64,000 nt of DNA from Hyphomicrobium_A sp963726795. Its GTDB lineage: Bacteria; Pseudomonadota; Alphaproteobacteria; Rhizobiales; Hyphomicrobiaceae. This document shows, in pieces, positions 17,101-25,169 of the stretch. Below the pieces are notes generated by a model. That model worked only from the letters and a program-made list of their open reading frames with translations, ran no database searches and was not told where the DNA came from. A program made the position numbers and the translations under genes. Position 1 is the first letter of the stretch; each line of letters opens with the position of its first letter. The stretch is from NCBI GenBank assembly GCA_963726795.1, contig CAVSDD010000006.1, positions 372,001 through 436,000 of the forward strand, given 5' to 3'.

Positions 17101-17727
17101 TCAGCTTTTGATCCACGCCGGGGCAGCGCTCGTGCCCCAGCCGAGGAAAAAGCCGAAGTGAATGTTGATCTCGCCGACCGGCTCCAGATAGCGGGCGTTC
17201 GATAGTGCGCCGGATTCAACGGCCTCGAAGTCTCCCTTGGTGACGATGTCGGAGACAACTTTCTTGGCAGCCTCGTCATCGCCCGCAACGAATACCTGCA
17301 CGGTGCGGCCCTTGCGGGCATCTGCTGGGAGCAGTTCTGCGAAGACCGTGTTGTACGCCTTCACGACCTTGGCTTGCGGCGCGAGCTTCTGGATCTCCTC
17401 CGCCGCTGAGGTCGTGTGGCCGACGGTCAGCGCCTTATAGTCGGGCGTGATGGGGTTGGAGATATCGACAAGGATCTTTCCGGCAAAGCCGCCGGCCTCA
17501 CGGATCGTTTCAGCAGCAGCAGTGTAAGGGACAGCCAACACCACGACGTCGGCAAGTTTAGTGGCCGCGGTAATGCCGCCGCCCTCGGCGCCAGAGCCAA
17601 TCTCGGCAGCAAGCTTGGCGGCCTTTGCCGGATCGCGCGAGCCAATGGCGACCTTCATGCCCTTGCTGGCCAGCAGACGCGCGATGCCCGTGCCCATTTT
17701 GCCGGTTCCGATGATTGCGACGGTCAT
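17101..17727 (-). CDS. NADPH-dependent F420 reductase-like oxidoreductase
   Basis: 208 residues with an N-terminal Rossmann motif VAIIGTGKMGTGIARLLASKG and basic residues after strand 2 (IGSRDPAKAAKL) suggesting NADP(H). VVVLAVPYTAAAETIRE and KILVDISNP follow, as in the COG2085 group related to F420H2:NADP oxidoreductase. F420 itself is not expected here, so the true substrate is unknown. ATG 17727 is supported by AAGGAGAAAT. It diverges from a LysR gene 117 bases away, which probably regulates it. Confidence 0.82.
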   Translation of the reverse strand: MTVAIIGTGKMGTGIARLLASKGMKVAIGSRDPAKAAKLAAEIGSGAEGGGITAATKLADVVVLAVPYTAAAETIREAGGFAGKILVDISNPITPDYKALTVGHTTSAAEEIQKLAPQAKVVKAYNTVFAELLPADARKGRTVQVFVAGDDEAAKKVVSDIVTKGDFEAVESGALSNARYLEPVGEINIHFGFFLGWGTSAAPAWIKS

Positions 17728-17844
17728 TTGATTTCTCCTTGTTCGGTGCCGAACGCGTCGGCCTCGACCAACGATATGGACCCTTCGCATTCTGGGATAA
17801 ATCGTCGTAGGATTGGAATACTCGAAACCAGTGGTTGGCAATCA

Positions 17845-18760
17845 ATGGATCGCTTCGCGAGCATGGAGGTCTTTGCCAAGGTCGCCGATACCGGCTCGTT
17901 TACGGCAGCCGCATCCGCGCTCGGGGTCTCCGGTCAGATGGTCGGCAAGCACATTCGGGCGCTCGAAGAGCACCTCGGGATTCGCCTCTTGAACCGTACG
18001 ACGCGTCAGCAGAGCCTCACCGACGCAGGCAAGGATTTCCTTGAACGGACGCGTATCGTGCTCGCTGAGCTCGAGGCGGCAGAGGCGCTCGCTGCCGAAA
18101 GTCGGGCGCGGCCGCGAGGCGAGCTTCGGGTGAATGCGCCGGTCACCTTCGGGGCTTACGCCCTGGCGCCGCTACTTCCGGCCTACATGGCCGAGAACCC
18201 CGAGGTGACGGTTCGTCTGAACTCTTAGCGACCGCGTCGTCGACCTCGTGGACGAAGGATACGACTGCGTCTTCCGTGTCGGGTCGTTGACGGACAGCAC
18301 CCTCATGGCTCGGGGCCTGAGACCGTTGGAGCTCATTGCCTGTGCTGCTCCGGTCTATCTGAAAGCAAGGGGTACGCCCCGGCAACCGGCCGACCTTTCG
18401 AAGCACGACTGCCTGGGTTTTGCCGGTTCGGCGATTGAAGATCGATGGGAATTCAGCGGGAAGGACGGCAAGGTCGCCGTTCTCGTGAAATCGCGGTTCT
18501 CGGTCAACAGCGGCGAGGCGCTCAAACAGGCAGCGCTTGCAGCCCTCGGAATAATCTTTCAGCCAGCAGAACTTACCATGAAGCAATTGGAGTCAGGCGC
18601 ATTGGTGCGCGTGCTGCCCAAGTGGCGATCGACGCGCCCCATGCATCTCCTGTTTGCCCCTGATCGAAGGATCACGCCAAAGCTTCGGTCATTCATCGAG
18701 TTCGCGGCAAGACGAGTTTGGATGACAGGGCCCAGCTGCGAGCCGTTTATCCGCTTTTGA
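17845..18760 (+). pseudogene. LysR family transcriptional regulator, one-base frameshift
   Basis: The first frame gives a LysR helix-turn-helix (MDRFASMEVFAKVADTGSFT, VSGQMVGKHIRALEEHLG) and the start of the effector domain, then stops at TAG 18226-18228. The effector domain resumes one base out of frame at DRVVDLVDEGYD and runs to 18760. Removing one base near 18221-18226 restores a protein of about 304 residues, the normal family length. It would control the divergent oxidoreductase gene. The last few residues come from a dispersed repeat. It may be a real mutation or a sequencing error. Confidence 0.85.
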
Positions 18761-18775
18761 CCGAAGCGGACGTTC
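18746..18775 (-). repeat. Dispersed GGTCAAAAGCGG repeat, copy 1
   Basis: On the minus strand this reads ACGTCCGCTTCGGTCAAAAG then CGGAT, with TCCGCTT pairing AAGCGGA. A related copy lies at 63088-63115. I recall such GTCCGCTT-GGTCAAAAGCGGAC elements as common in Hyphomicrobiales intergenic DNA. It overlaps the 3' end of the LysR gene. Confidence 0.5.
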
Positions 18776-18821
18776 CTCTTCAACAGCCAGGGCGGCTCCC
18801 ATCAGCTGCGAGGAGCGCCGT

Positions 18822-19679
18822 CTAAGACGCCAAGATGATTTCGGCCACTGCCTTGGGACTCTCCACCGCGCTAAAGTGGCCCGTGTTGGGGAGCGTGAAG
18901 ACTCGCGACGCAGGCAACAGCGCTTGCGTCCTCTCGCGTTCGGGAATGCGCGACCAGTCCTGCTCGCCGTAAATCAACGTCACAGGGACCTTCACACCGA
19001 AATAACGCTTTCTTGCCTCCGACCAGGAACGCCATTTCGACAGAACCTTGCGCGATGCGGTCCGATAACCGGGTTGGTGCGCCGCCCGGTCGAAGTCGGC
19101 AAGCAGGTCCTCGGGAAGATTTTTGGGATTTGCATAGCCTCCCCCCATGATGCGCCGCAGAATGTTGCGATCCTCCAACCTCGCACCGACCGCGCCGAAG
19201 ATCGGAATCTGCAAGCTTCCGATGATGAGGTTCGAGAACCAGCCTCCGCGCCGGATCCCGTCGCCATAGCGTGCTTCATAGTCATACGCGTTGAGCGCAA
19301 AGACCGCGCGCACCCGATCGGGCACCTCCGCTGCGACCGTCAGAGCGAGAACAGCGCCGATCAATTCTCCGACAATCGTCACATTCGTCAGATTGAGGGC
19401 CTTCAACACGCCGACCACGGCCTGACGCATGGATGGCTCATCGAAGGCTGCAGTCGTATCTACGGGGGAATAGCCGTGGCCCGGCAGGTCGATGGCATAT
19501 ACCGAAAATTTGCCCGCCAGAAGCGGCGTCAGCTCGCGAAAATACTCGAGCTGGGTCCGAATTGTATGGAGCAGCAGCAGCGGCGGCCCTTCGCCCGTCT
19601 TCGTGTATCTCAGGCTGGTCCTGTCCGTTACTTTCAGCAGGGCAGGCGCGCCGTTCAAGATCCCGTGCATGCGCATCAC
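18822..19679 (-). CDS. Alpha/beta hydrolase fold protein lacking the nucleophile Ser
   Basis: 285 residues with the alpha/beta hydrolase layout: LLLLHTIRTQLEYFREL near the oxyanion region, AIDLPGHGYSP, the elbow TIVGELIGAVLAL, acid YGEQDWS and His in LPNTGHFSAVESP. The elbow has Leu (codon TTG) where the Ser nucleophile is expected; one C-to-T change from TCG would do this. As read it is unlikely to be a classical hydrolase. It diverges from a TetR gene across a 93-base gap that contains an inverted-repeat operator, so it is probably the repressor's target. Confidence 0.85.
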   Translation of the reverse strand: MMRMHGILNGAPALLKVTDRTSLRYTKTGEGPPLLLLHTIRTQLEYFRELTPLLAGKFSVYAIDLPGHGYSPVDTTAAFDEPSMRQAVVGVLKALNLTNVTIVGELIGAVLALTVAAEVPDRVRAVFALNAYDYEARYGDGIRRGGWFSNLIIGSLQIPIFGAVGARLEDRNILRRIMGGGYANPKNLPEDLLADFDRAAHQPGYRTASRKVLSKWRSWSEARKRYFGVKVPVTLIYGEQDWSRIPERERTQALLPASRVFTLPNTGHFSAVESPKAVAEIILAS

Positions 19680-19698
19680 TCCTATCGCGGTTTATTGA

Positions 19699-19721
19699 TT
19701 ACGAACGTAATGATTGCATTA
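19699..19721. promoter_or_regulatory. Probable TetR operator
   Basis: ATTACGAACGTAAT (19699-19712, 6-bp arms around AA) overlaps AATGATTGCATT (19710-19721, 4-bp arms). Both lie in the gap between the divergent hydrolase and TetR genes, where an autorepressing TetR site is expected. Confidence 0.5.
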
Positions 19722-19772
19722 GATGACGACCGCAACTATAATTGTCAAGCGGCAAAAAGAGAGGGCCGGCGG

Positions 19773-20330
19773 ATGCGGGTTTCAAAGCAGCAGGCAGCAG
19801 AGAACAGGCAGAAGATCCTTAGCGCTGCTTCGGCCTTGTTTCGCGAGCGTGGTCTATCCGGGGTCGGCGTGGATGCGCTGACGTCGGCCGCCGGCATGAC
19901 GCACGGAAGCCTCTACAGCCAGTTCGGCTCCAAGGATGACTTGGCAGCGGAGGCGCTGCGCTTCGCGCTCTCGGAGAATGCCGACCGATTCGAGCACGCT
20001 AAGGATCTTAAATCCTACGTTTCGAAGTATCTCTCCAGCGAGCATCGCGATTTTCCGGGCGAAGGATGCGCGCTCGCCGCGTTAGGAGGCGAAATCGCTC
20101 GGTCGCCTCACACGCTCAAGGGGCTATTTACGGAAGGCCTCCGCAGGATGATCGACCGTATCAACCGGCTGTCTGGCATGCGGCCGGGCAGAAAAAGCGA
20201 TGATGCTGCCATTGCAGCCGTCGTCACGATGGTCGGCGCGATCGTTCTGTCGCGGGCGGTCGACGACCGTGAGCTCGCGGATCGCATCATCCGTGTTAGT
20301 CGAAACGCCGTGACGAGCATCTCGGACTGA
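19773..20330 (+). CDS. TetR/AcrR family transcriptional regulator
   Basis: 185 residues. The N-terminal DNA-binding domain reads AENRQKILSAASALFRERG, GVGVDALTSAAGMTHGSLY and FGSKDDLAAEAL, as in regulators of the TetR family. The C-terminal part (CALAALGGEIARSP, AIVLSRAVDD) resembles regulators with a small hydrophobic ligand pocket. ATG 19773 has GAGGG upstream. It should repress itself and the divergent alpha/beta hydrolase through the operator at 19699-19721. A hairpin follows the stop. Confidence 0.9.
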   Translation: MRVSKQQAAENRQKILSAASALFRERGLSGVGVDALTSAAGMTHGSLYSQFGSKDDLAAEALRFALSENADRFEHAKDLKSYVSKYLSSEHRDFPGEGCALAALGGEIARSPHTLKGLFTEGLRRMIDRINRLSGMRPGRKSDDAAIAAVVTMVGAIVLSRAVDDRELADRIIRVSRNAVTSISD

Positions 20331-20333
20331 TTG

Positions 20334-20365
20334 CGCTTTGGGATTCCGGGGATGTGCCCAAAGCG
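20334..20365 (+). terminator. Hairpin after the TetR gene
   Basis: CGCTTTGGG (20334-20342) pairs with CCCAAAGCG (20357-20365), a perfect 9-bp stem with a 14-base loop directly after the TetR stop. There is no T tract, so Rho-independent function is uncertain. It may belong to the dispersed-repeat family. Confidence 0.45.
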
Positions 20366-20547
20366 GATCCGCTCGATGTCCGCTGCTAATCTGAAACGGT
20401 GACGTGGGCGTCCGCTTTTGTAGCACCAGCTCGGTTGACGAGCCTCCCATCGATAAAGCGCGGGAGGCCGGCCGGTCGAACTCTGCTTGGCGGGGTTCCA
20501 AAACCCGCTAGTATCCAGCGGTCCAATTCGAAACCGGGAGTTCGACC

Positions 20548-20928
20548 TTGATTATGTTGGTGGGTGCTATCTTGGCCATGCTGTCGTCAACGCCGGCGTC
20601 AATGCCGGCCCCAATGCCGTCCAAGGACGCAACTCTCGTCATACAAGTGGCGAAAAAGGCGACCTGCCAAAGGCCATGTAGAGGTACGCTGCGCGCCGCA
20701 TTCAACGCGTGCCTCGCCGCCTGCGCCAAAGAGGATAAGGACAAAGCGACCAAGAAAAAGCCCAACCCAAATCTCCGATTGGTTTGCGTCTGGGTCGGAA
20801 CAGCGCCGTTCTGCAAAGGACGCTGCGGACCAAACACTGTCGAGAAAGCCCGCAGCGAAACCGGCGACGGCAAGCCCTGCGTGACCGGCACCAAGGCGTA
20901 TTGCTGTCAAAAAGTTTTCAGTCCGTGA
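20548..20928 (+). CDS. Secreted cysteine-rich protein with CX3C pair and six-Cys module
   Basis: 126 residues from TTG 20548 (GGGAG 7 bases upstream; ATG 20554 possible). The hydrophobic start MIMLVGAILAMLSSTPAS suggests export. The mature part has a CX3C pair (CQRPC, 10 residues, CLAAC), a lysine-rich linker, then a six-cysteine module C-x8-C-x3-C-x17-C-x7-CC beginning CVWVGTAPFCKGRC and ending CVTGTKAYCC. The same module, in the opposite order relative to the CX3C pair, occurs in the protein at 26561-26956. Family and function are unknown; disulfide stabilisation outside the cytoplasm is inferred. Confidence 0.7.
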   Translation: MIMLVGAILAMLSSTPASMPAPMPSKDATLVIQVAKKATCQRPCRGTLRAAFNACLAACAKEDKDKATKKKPNPNLRLVCVWVGTAPFCKGRCGPNTVEKARSETGDGKPCVTGTKAYCCQKVFSP

Positions 20929-21072
20929 CCCGGCACCTGGTTGCGGCACACTCGATTTGCTTGAGAAACCTGATGTCCGAGGCGACCGCCATACTCAGAA
21001 AACCTCTGGACGGGCCCGGTCGGCTGCTTCATTTGTTACGTCTCTTTATGTTGTGACGTTGGGAGGGAAGTG

Positions 21073-21387
21073 ATGCCCGCAAGAAGAACAATCGTTCAAG
21101 CGACAGTGGCGATGCTGGTTGTCGTCGTTGCGGCCGGGCTCGGCGGCGGCGGCGCGGCAGCGTCAGGCATCGACCCTTGCTACAGGTGGTGTTTCGTCCT
21201 CGGCAACCGCGCGGGCGTCACGGGGACCGAGTGCAATCGCAGATGCCGAGGCACCCAGCGTTATAAATGCGACAGCAAGTGCATCAGCAAAAATCCAAAC
21301 TCGCCGCGCGACACGAAATCATGTCGTAAAAAATGCGTTGGCCTTCCAGGCCCCAAAGGGCTGGATCCTTCGACGAAGGATTGGTGA
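21073..21387 (+). CDS. Secreted protein with duplicated twin-CX3C units
   Basis: 104 residues. A signal peptide (MPARRTIVQATVAMLVVVVA...GAAASG) is followed by eight cysteines in four CX3C pairs: CYRWC, 13 residues, CNRRC, 7 residues, CDSKC, 13 residues, CRKKC. This is an exact tandem repeat of CX3C-x13-CX3C. Twin CX3C motifs elsewhere form disulfide-locked helical hairpins. GGGAGGG lies 5 bases before ATG 21073. It follows another cysteine-rich secreted gene on the same strand. I do not recognise the family. Confidence 0.72.
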   Translation: MPARRTIVQATVAMLVVVVAAGLGGGGAAASGIDPCYRWCFVLGNRAGVTGTECNRRCRGTQRYKCDSKCISKNPNSPRDTKSCRKKCVGLPGPKGLDPSTKDW

Positions 21388-21478
21388 GCTGCCCCCCGGT
21401 TCCGTGGACATCGAGTTCGACCTGATCGGACGGTCTGTGGAACCGGCATGGCGAGCCTTGGCCGCTCGCGCAGAGCGA

Positions 21479-21865
21479 TCAGGGGGCAGGCGGACATTTG
21501 ATCTCGGCTGGGCGCCGGATCTCGTCGCAGGCAACTGTGAAGTGGACCTCCGACGCCGACTGCAGCGGGAGCAGTGTTAGTCTGCAAACGAGCGACTGTT
21601 CCGGCCCGCCAACGCGAACCTGCAGGTTCTCTCCGGGAGCCAGGGTGAACCTGAACGCGCACGCCTCTCCCATCGGCTGCAGCAAAACGGTGATTTGCCG
21701 TTCAGCGGGATTAATGTCGTCGACAGTCACCTGATCGCTCGTGTCGCCAAACGACACGCCGCGTCGCAGCGGCACGTCGAGCACGTCGTCACCCGGAGCG
21801 CCGACATCGACAGAGGCCGCCAAAAAAATGGCGGCCAATGTTGCAGCGAGATGCGCGATGAGCAT
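21479..21865 (-). CDS. Exported hypothetical protein
   Basis: 128 residues with a signal peptide-like start (MLIAHLAATLAAIFLAASVD). The rest alternates short hydrophobic strands with four cysteines (EACAF, SLVCR, TVACDE, IKCPP), suggesting a small disulfide-bonded beta-rich domain. No family is recognised. It converges with the twin-CX3C gene and lies downstream of the RlpA-like gene on the same strand with a 71-base gap. Confidence 0.6.
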   Translation of the reverse strand: MLIAHLAATLAAIFLAASVDVGAPGDDVLDVPLRRGVSFGDTSDQVTVDDINPAERQITVLLQPMGEACAFRFTLAPGENLQVRVGGPEQSLVCRLTLLPLQSASEVHFTVACDEIRRPAEIKCPPAP

Positions 21866-21936
21866 TTAAACCGCGAGTCAAAGAGCGCGCAGTCTGAATC
21901 AACAATACGTATCAATATACACGGCGGGCAGTACTG

Positions 21937-22296
21937 CTACTGGCAGGACGCAGTCGCTCCATCGCCGCTGCTGATCCGGACGCGAGCGATGCCCGCCTCA
22001 ACGAAATCGAGCTGCTCTGCAGCTTCGCGCGTCACGTCGATGACGCGGCCGCCGGTGAAGGGGCCACGGTCATTGATCACTAGTGTTGCGGTGCGCCCAT
22101 TGTCGAGATTTTCGACGAGAACACGCGTCCCAAAAGGAAGCGACGGATGAGCGGCGGCCAGTCCGCCGTGAGCACCCGCCGATTCGTCGTACCAGGAGGC
22201 CTTCCCGCATTCCGCGGCTGACTTCGCCGACAACCCAGAGCTGGTGAGCACGGCCGCGGTGCCAATTGTCAGAAGCATTGCGGATAAGCGAAGCAT
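21937..22296 (-). CDS. RlpA-like double-psi beta-barrel protein
   Basis: 119 residues from ATG 22296 (AGGA upstream). A signal peptide (MLRLSAMLLTIGTAAVLTSS) is followed by the RlpA core: GKASWYDESAGAHGG, LPFGTRVLVENLDNGRTATL and VINDRGPFTGGRVIDVTREAAEQL. In RlpA this barrel binds or cleaves denuded peptidoglycan glycan strands; the short form here has no SPOR domain. An N-terminal Cys (ECGKAS) and a C-terminal Cys (ATASCQ) could form a disulfide. It is one of two such barrels in this island. Confidence 0.88.
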   Translation of the reverse strand: MLRLSAMLLTIGTAAVLTSSGLSAKSAAECGKASWYDESAGAHGGLAAAHPSLPFGTRVLVENLDNGRTATLVINDRGPFTGGRVIDVTREAAEQLDFVEAGIARVRISSGDGATASCQ

Positions 22297-22555
22297 TTTA
22301 AATTCCTCATGTGGTTCAACGGCCAACGAGCGCGGCGCCCAATAAGTTCCTCAAGCGGCGCACGCAACACGCGCTTAAGCACGTGCGAGACTTCTTTTCC
22401 GCCAACGGGAACGTTCGACCTCGGCGACGCTTGTCCGCCGATCACCATTGCGGAGACGCACTTGGAGTTGCCGGTGCGCGGGCGACGGCTGCACTCGAGT
22501 TGGCGCGGGCAACCGCTTGGATGTGGCACCTACGGCGCTTTTCAGAATCGCGGCT

Positions 22556-22861
22556 TCAGCCGCCGTCGCCGCCGCCGTCGGCGAAACTCGGCTCCGCGCC
22601 GGTCGGGGCGGCTCGAGAGGGGTCAACGCGCCGGGCGTTCGGGGTCTTCGGGCCTTTGAAGTATCCGGTCATCGCCTCGATGCAGAGCGGCTTCAATCCG
22701 GCTCCGCCCGTGTCGAGGTGCGCCTTCAGGGTGTTGCGCAGGCGCGGCTCCCACGAAGCATGGATATGCTTCGCGATGCCGTCCATCGCCTCCTGTTTTG
22801 GATAAGCGGCGAAGAAGTCAGTGATCTGGTTCGCCATGCGGACAATGTCGCGGACGTCCAT
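22556..22861 (-). CDS. FdsD-like (formate dehydrogenase delta subunit) protein, orphan
   Basis: 101 residues. The first 75 match the FdsD family: DIVRMANQITDFFAAYP, EAMDGIAKHIHASWEPRLR and LKAHLDTGGAGLKPLCIEAM. FdsD is normally the last gene of fdsGBACD for the soluble NAD-dependent molybdenum formate dehydrogenase, yet no such subunit is nearby. The C-terminal tail (about 25 residues, Pro/Ala/Gly-rich) is unusual. GGAA precedes ATG 22861. It is either a displaced accessory gene serving a distant fds locus or a remnant. Confidence 0.78.
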   Translation of the reverse strand: MDVRDIVRMANQITDFFAAYPKQEAMDGIAKHIHASWEPRLRNTLKAHLDTGGAGLKPLCIEAMTGYFKGPKTPNARRVDPSRAAPTGAEPSFADGGGDGG

Positions 22862-22982
22862 GGTCTCATTCCGTTGTGATGCGGCTGGTCGACCTGACGT
22901 TCAATCGAGATGTGCGCAATAAGTTCCAATTCGCTCGTCGCCCCGGCGGAGTTGGCGAGAGACTGGGCGTCCGAGTTAACGG

Positions 22983-23900
22983 CTATTGGGCCGGGCCCGA
23001 GCGGACTTCATCGGCCACGTGGAAGTCGAGCGGCGCCGCGCGGCTCACGAGACGCGGACCCTGCACGAGAACCGGACTGCGGCTTGCCAGCCGCGGGCCC
23101 TGTACAAGCCGCGGGCCACGGTTCACCGGCCGCGGCGGCAAGCGCAGCATCACCAACTCGCGGGCGAGCGACGGCGACACCGCGCGCTGTGGCGCCGGAA
23201 CGGATCCGGTCTCCAGGGCGGAATCCTCAGCGGCCGCCGTGTCGTCGGACGGCTGGTCGTTTTCCTCATGAAGGTCGAAGCGATCTTGGGCGGTCTCGAG
23301 CGCGATATCGACGGTCGCGAAACTGCCGAGGTAGCCGGGGACGCTCGGGTACACGCGTCGTCTCGCGTAAGTCGCCTCCGACTGCGTCGGGGAGCGCAGG
23401 ACGCAGATCACAAGCGCGGCCGTTCCTTGCTTGCGGAAGCCGAGCTTCTCTGCAGCGGCGCGCGATACGTCGAGGTTGCGCTTTCCGCTATAGGGTCCGG
23501 CGTTGGTGATCCGCATGATGGAGGCATCGCCGGTTTTAGGATTGTAGGCGAGGATGACGGTGCCGTCCGGCAGCAGCGGGCTTGCGGCGTTGTCAGGAAG
23601 GTCGGCGCGGAAGACGGCGCCCGAGCTTGTCAGCCCGCAGGGGTTCAACGGGTCGCGATCGCAGCTGTCGTAGTAGGAAGCGAGCACGTAGCCGCGCCAG
23701 CCGACAAGGGAATCGGTCTGCGACAGGGTGCCGACGCGGTGACAATAGCCGTTGAAGCAGTAGCGGGTGCCGGGAGACTTGGCATTCGCCGTCGGCACGG
23801 CGATGGCGCCGACGATGACTGCCGCGATGGCGACGGCCACAGCCGCCGTGGCTGGCCGCCGCGAAACGGCAGCAGGCAGAGTAGCCTTCATTCGTTGCAT
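22983..23900 (-). CDS. Exported RlpA-like barrel protein with Pro/Arg-rich tail
   Basis: 305 residues with a long basic signal segment ending near VPTANAK. A cysteine-rich start (RYCFNGYCHRVG) leads into a double-psi barrel: GYVLASYYDSCDRDPLNPCG, LPDGTVILAYNPKTG, MRITNAGPYSGKRNLDVSRAAAEKLGF. After residue about 175 the sequence is low-complexity and ends with two copies of VQGPRL[AV]SR. It is probably a periplasmic or surface protein acting near peptidoglycan. It is distinct from the shorter RlpA-like protein at 21937 but of the same fold. Confidence 0.8.
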   Translation of the reverse strand: MQRMKATLPAAVSRRPATAAVAVAIAAVIVGAIAVPTANAKSPGTRYCFNGYCHRVGTLSQTDSLVGWRGYVLASYYDSCDRDPLNPCGLTSSGAVFRADLPDNAASPLLPDGTVILAYNPKTGDASIMRITNAGPYSGKRNLDVSRAAAEKLGFRKQGTAALVICVLRSPTQSEATYARRRVYPSVPGYLGSFATVDIALETAQDRFDLHEENDQPSDDTAAAEDSALETGSVPAPQRAVSPSLARELVMLRLPPRPVNRGPRLVQGPRLASRSPVLVQGPRLVSRAAPLDFHVADEVRSGPAQ

Positions 23901-24160
23901 GTCGCGATAACCGATTCCCCCAAATCAGTATCCGGCTTGCGAGACAACCGTGGCAAATGTTTGAGCGGGATGGCCGCCATAGGCCGATTTAACGATCGAT
24001 CCCGCGATCCCACCAGCATGGGCCAATGGTTAAGCTTGGGACGGATAGGCGCGATCTGCCCGGCGACCGGTACCGCCGACGCGTTCCTCCGGATCGCATG
24101 GTTGTGGCAATACGCGAGTCGGACGGGCGCGCTCGAGCAAGCACGAGCCGCGCATCGCGA

Positions 24161-24389
24161 CTACGGGCAACTGATGGCGTCCGGGTATCCAGGTCCGCTG
24201 TACACCCAGCCTTCGCCCGCCGGCCATTTGACGTCGAACCAGTTTGCGCCCTTCTTCTTGATCAGCACCACACCCGCGGTGTTCGCCCTCAACTCGCCGG
24301 TCTTGTTCCCCTCCGGCGCGTCGTGAACGTCGCCAGTTTTCTTCACGGTGCACGTCTGGGCAGCGGAGGCTTTGTCGACGCACTTCTTT
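24161..24389 (-). pseudogene. SH3-like domain, displaced C-terminus of the 24390-25169 gene
   Basis: This frame lacks its own start site or signal. It encodes CTVKKTGDVHDAPEGNK, VVLIKKKGANWFDVKW and GWVYSGPGY, a typical bacterial SH3 domain, ending at TAG 24161. It lies one base out of frame with the upstream secreted protein, which stops at 24390-24392. Joining the two by removing one base near 24392-24405 gives 335 residues (length 3n+1). It is most likely the true C-terminus of that protein. Confidence 0.7.
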
Positions 24390-25169
24390 TTAGTCGAGTT
24401 CGAGTTCTTTGCCTTCGGCGCACGTCGGGAACATCTGGATGAAGCCGCCGCCGTCGCCGGTATCGGTGCCGGGCAGCACCGGCGGAACCTGGCACTTGCC
24501 CTGGTAGAGGAATTGGTTGTCCGGGCACTGGCACTTGCCCGCGCGCTCAATTTGCCCGGGCTTGGTGCATTTGACCGGCGGGTTTCCCATGCCGCCGGTG
24601 CCGTTGCCGACATCGATCGGGACGCCGACGCCGCGGCAGGTAATGCCGAGCGCGTTGACGTATTGTCCGTAGATCACATTCAAACCCTTGGCGGCCTGTC
24701 CGTCGCCGCAGGTGAAGGTACGCGTCGACCGATAGGTCGAGCTGCCCACAGGGAGAAGCACGATAGGCGGCCGCTGGATTTTCGAGGGGTTCTTTACCGA
24801 GCGGCACATCAGCTCGAACTGCTGAACTTGCAGGTTGACCGTGAGATTGACGGTGGCGGAGTACACGACCTTGTCTTTGTCGCAATAGACGGCGGGCTGC
24901 GGAGCGCCCCCGTCGCCGCCACGCGGCTTCAGCGTATTGGTGACCGTGTACGTGCCATCCGGCTTGATCTTTCCGCAGATGCCCTGGATCTGGTCGATCC
25001 AGCCGCCGGTCCGGCCAACCATCCCGACCAGAAAGTCGCCGGTCGAACACAGCGCCCGCGAAGAAGTGCCCTTTCCGCCGTAAACGTCGAAGGGCTCCTC
25101 CGCCCGGGCGGAGGCCGCGATCGAGATCAGCGCCAGGCACATAGTCGTCAGTCGGAAAGCGGAGCGCAT
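24390..25169 (-). CDS. Exported cysteine-containing protein, probably truncated by frameshift
   Basis: 259 residues as read, with signal peptide (MRSAFRLTTMCLALISIAASARA). The N-terminal domain has LCSTGDFLVGMVGRTGGWID followed by QIQGIC, resembling a motif seen in some secreted sugar-binding-like domains, but I cannot assign a family. A small Cys-rich segment follows (CTKPGQIERAGKCQC, FLYQGKCQ), like an EGF-type or sushi-like knot. The frame ends at TAA 24390, and an SH3-like domain continues one base out of frame at 24161-24389. Surface or periplasmic location is inferred. Confidence 0.72.
   Translation of the reverse strand: MRSAFRLTTMCLALISIAASARAEEPFDVYGGKGTSSRALCSTGDFLVGMVGRTGGWIDQIQGICGKIKPDGTYTVTNTLKPRGGDGGAPQPAVYCDKDKVVYSATVNLTVNLQVQQFELMCRSVKNPSKIQRPPIVLLPVGSSTYRSTRTFTCGDGQAAKGLNVIYGQYVNALGITCRGVGVPIDVGNGTGGMGNPPVKCTKPGQIERAGKCQCPDNQFLYQGKCQVPPVLPGTDTGDGGGFIQMFPTCAEGKELELD

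Noticed and set aside
20440..20547. tRNA-like segment with GGTCCAATTCGAAACC
   Set aside because: No acceptor, D or anticodon stem could be folded around it.
24375..24405. Programmed frameshift at the TAAAAAG run of the SH3 protein gene
   Set aside because: The A run is after the stop codon, is not an X-XXY-YYZ heptamer, and a +1 rather than -1 shift is needed. The same kind of one-base excess is seen in many other genes.
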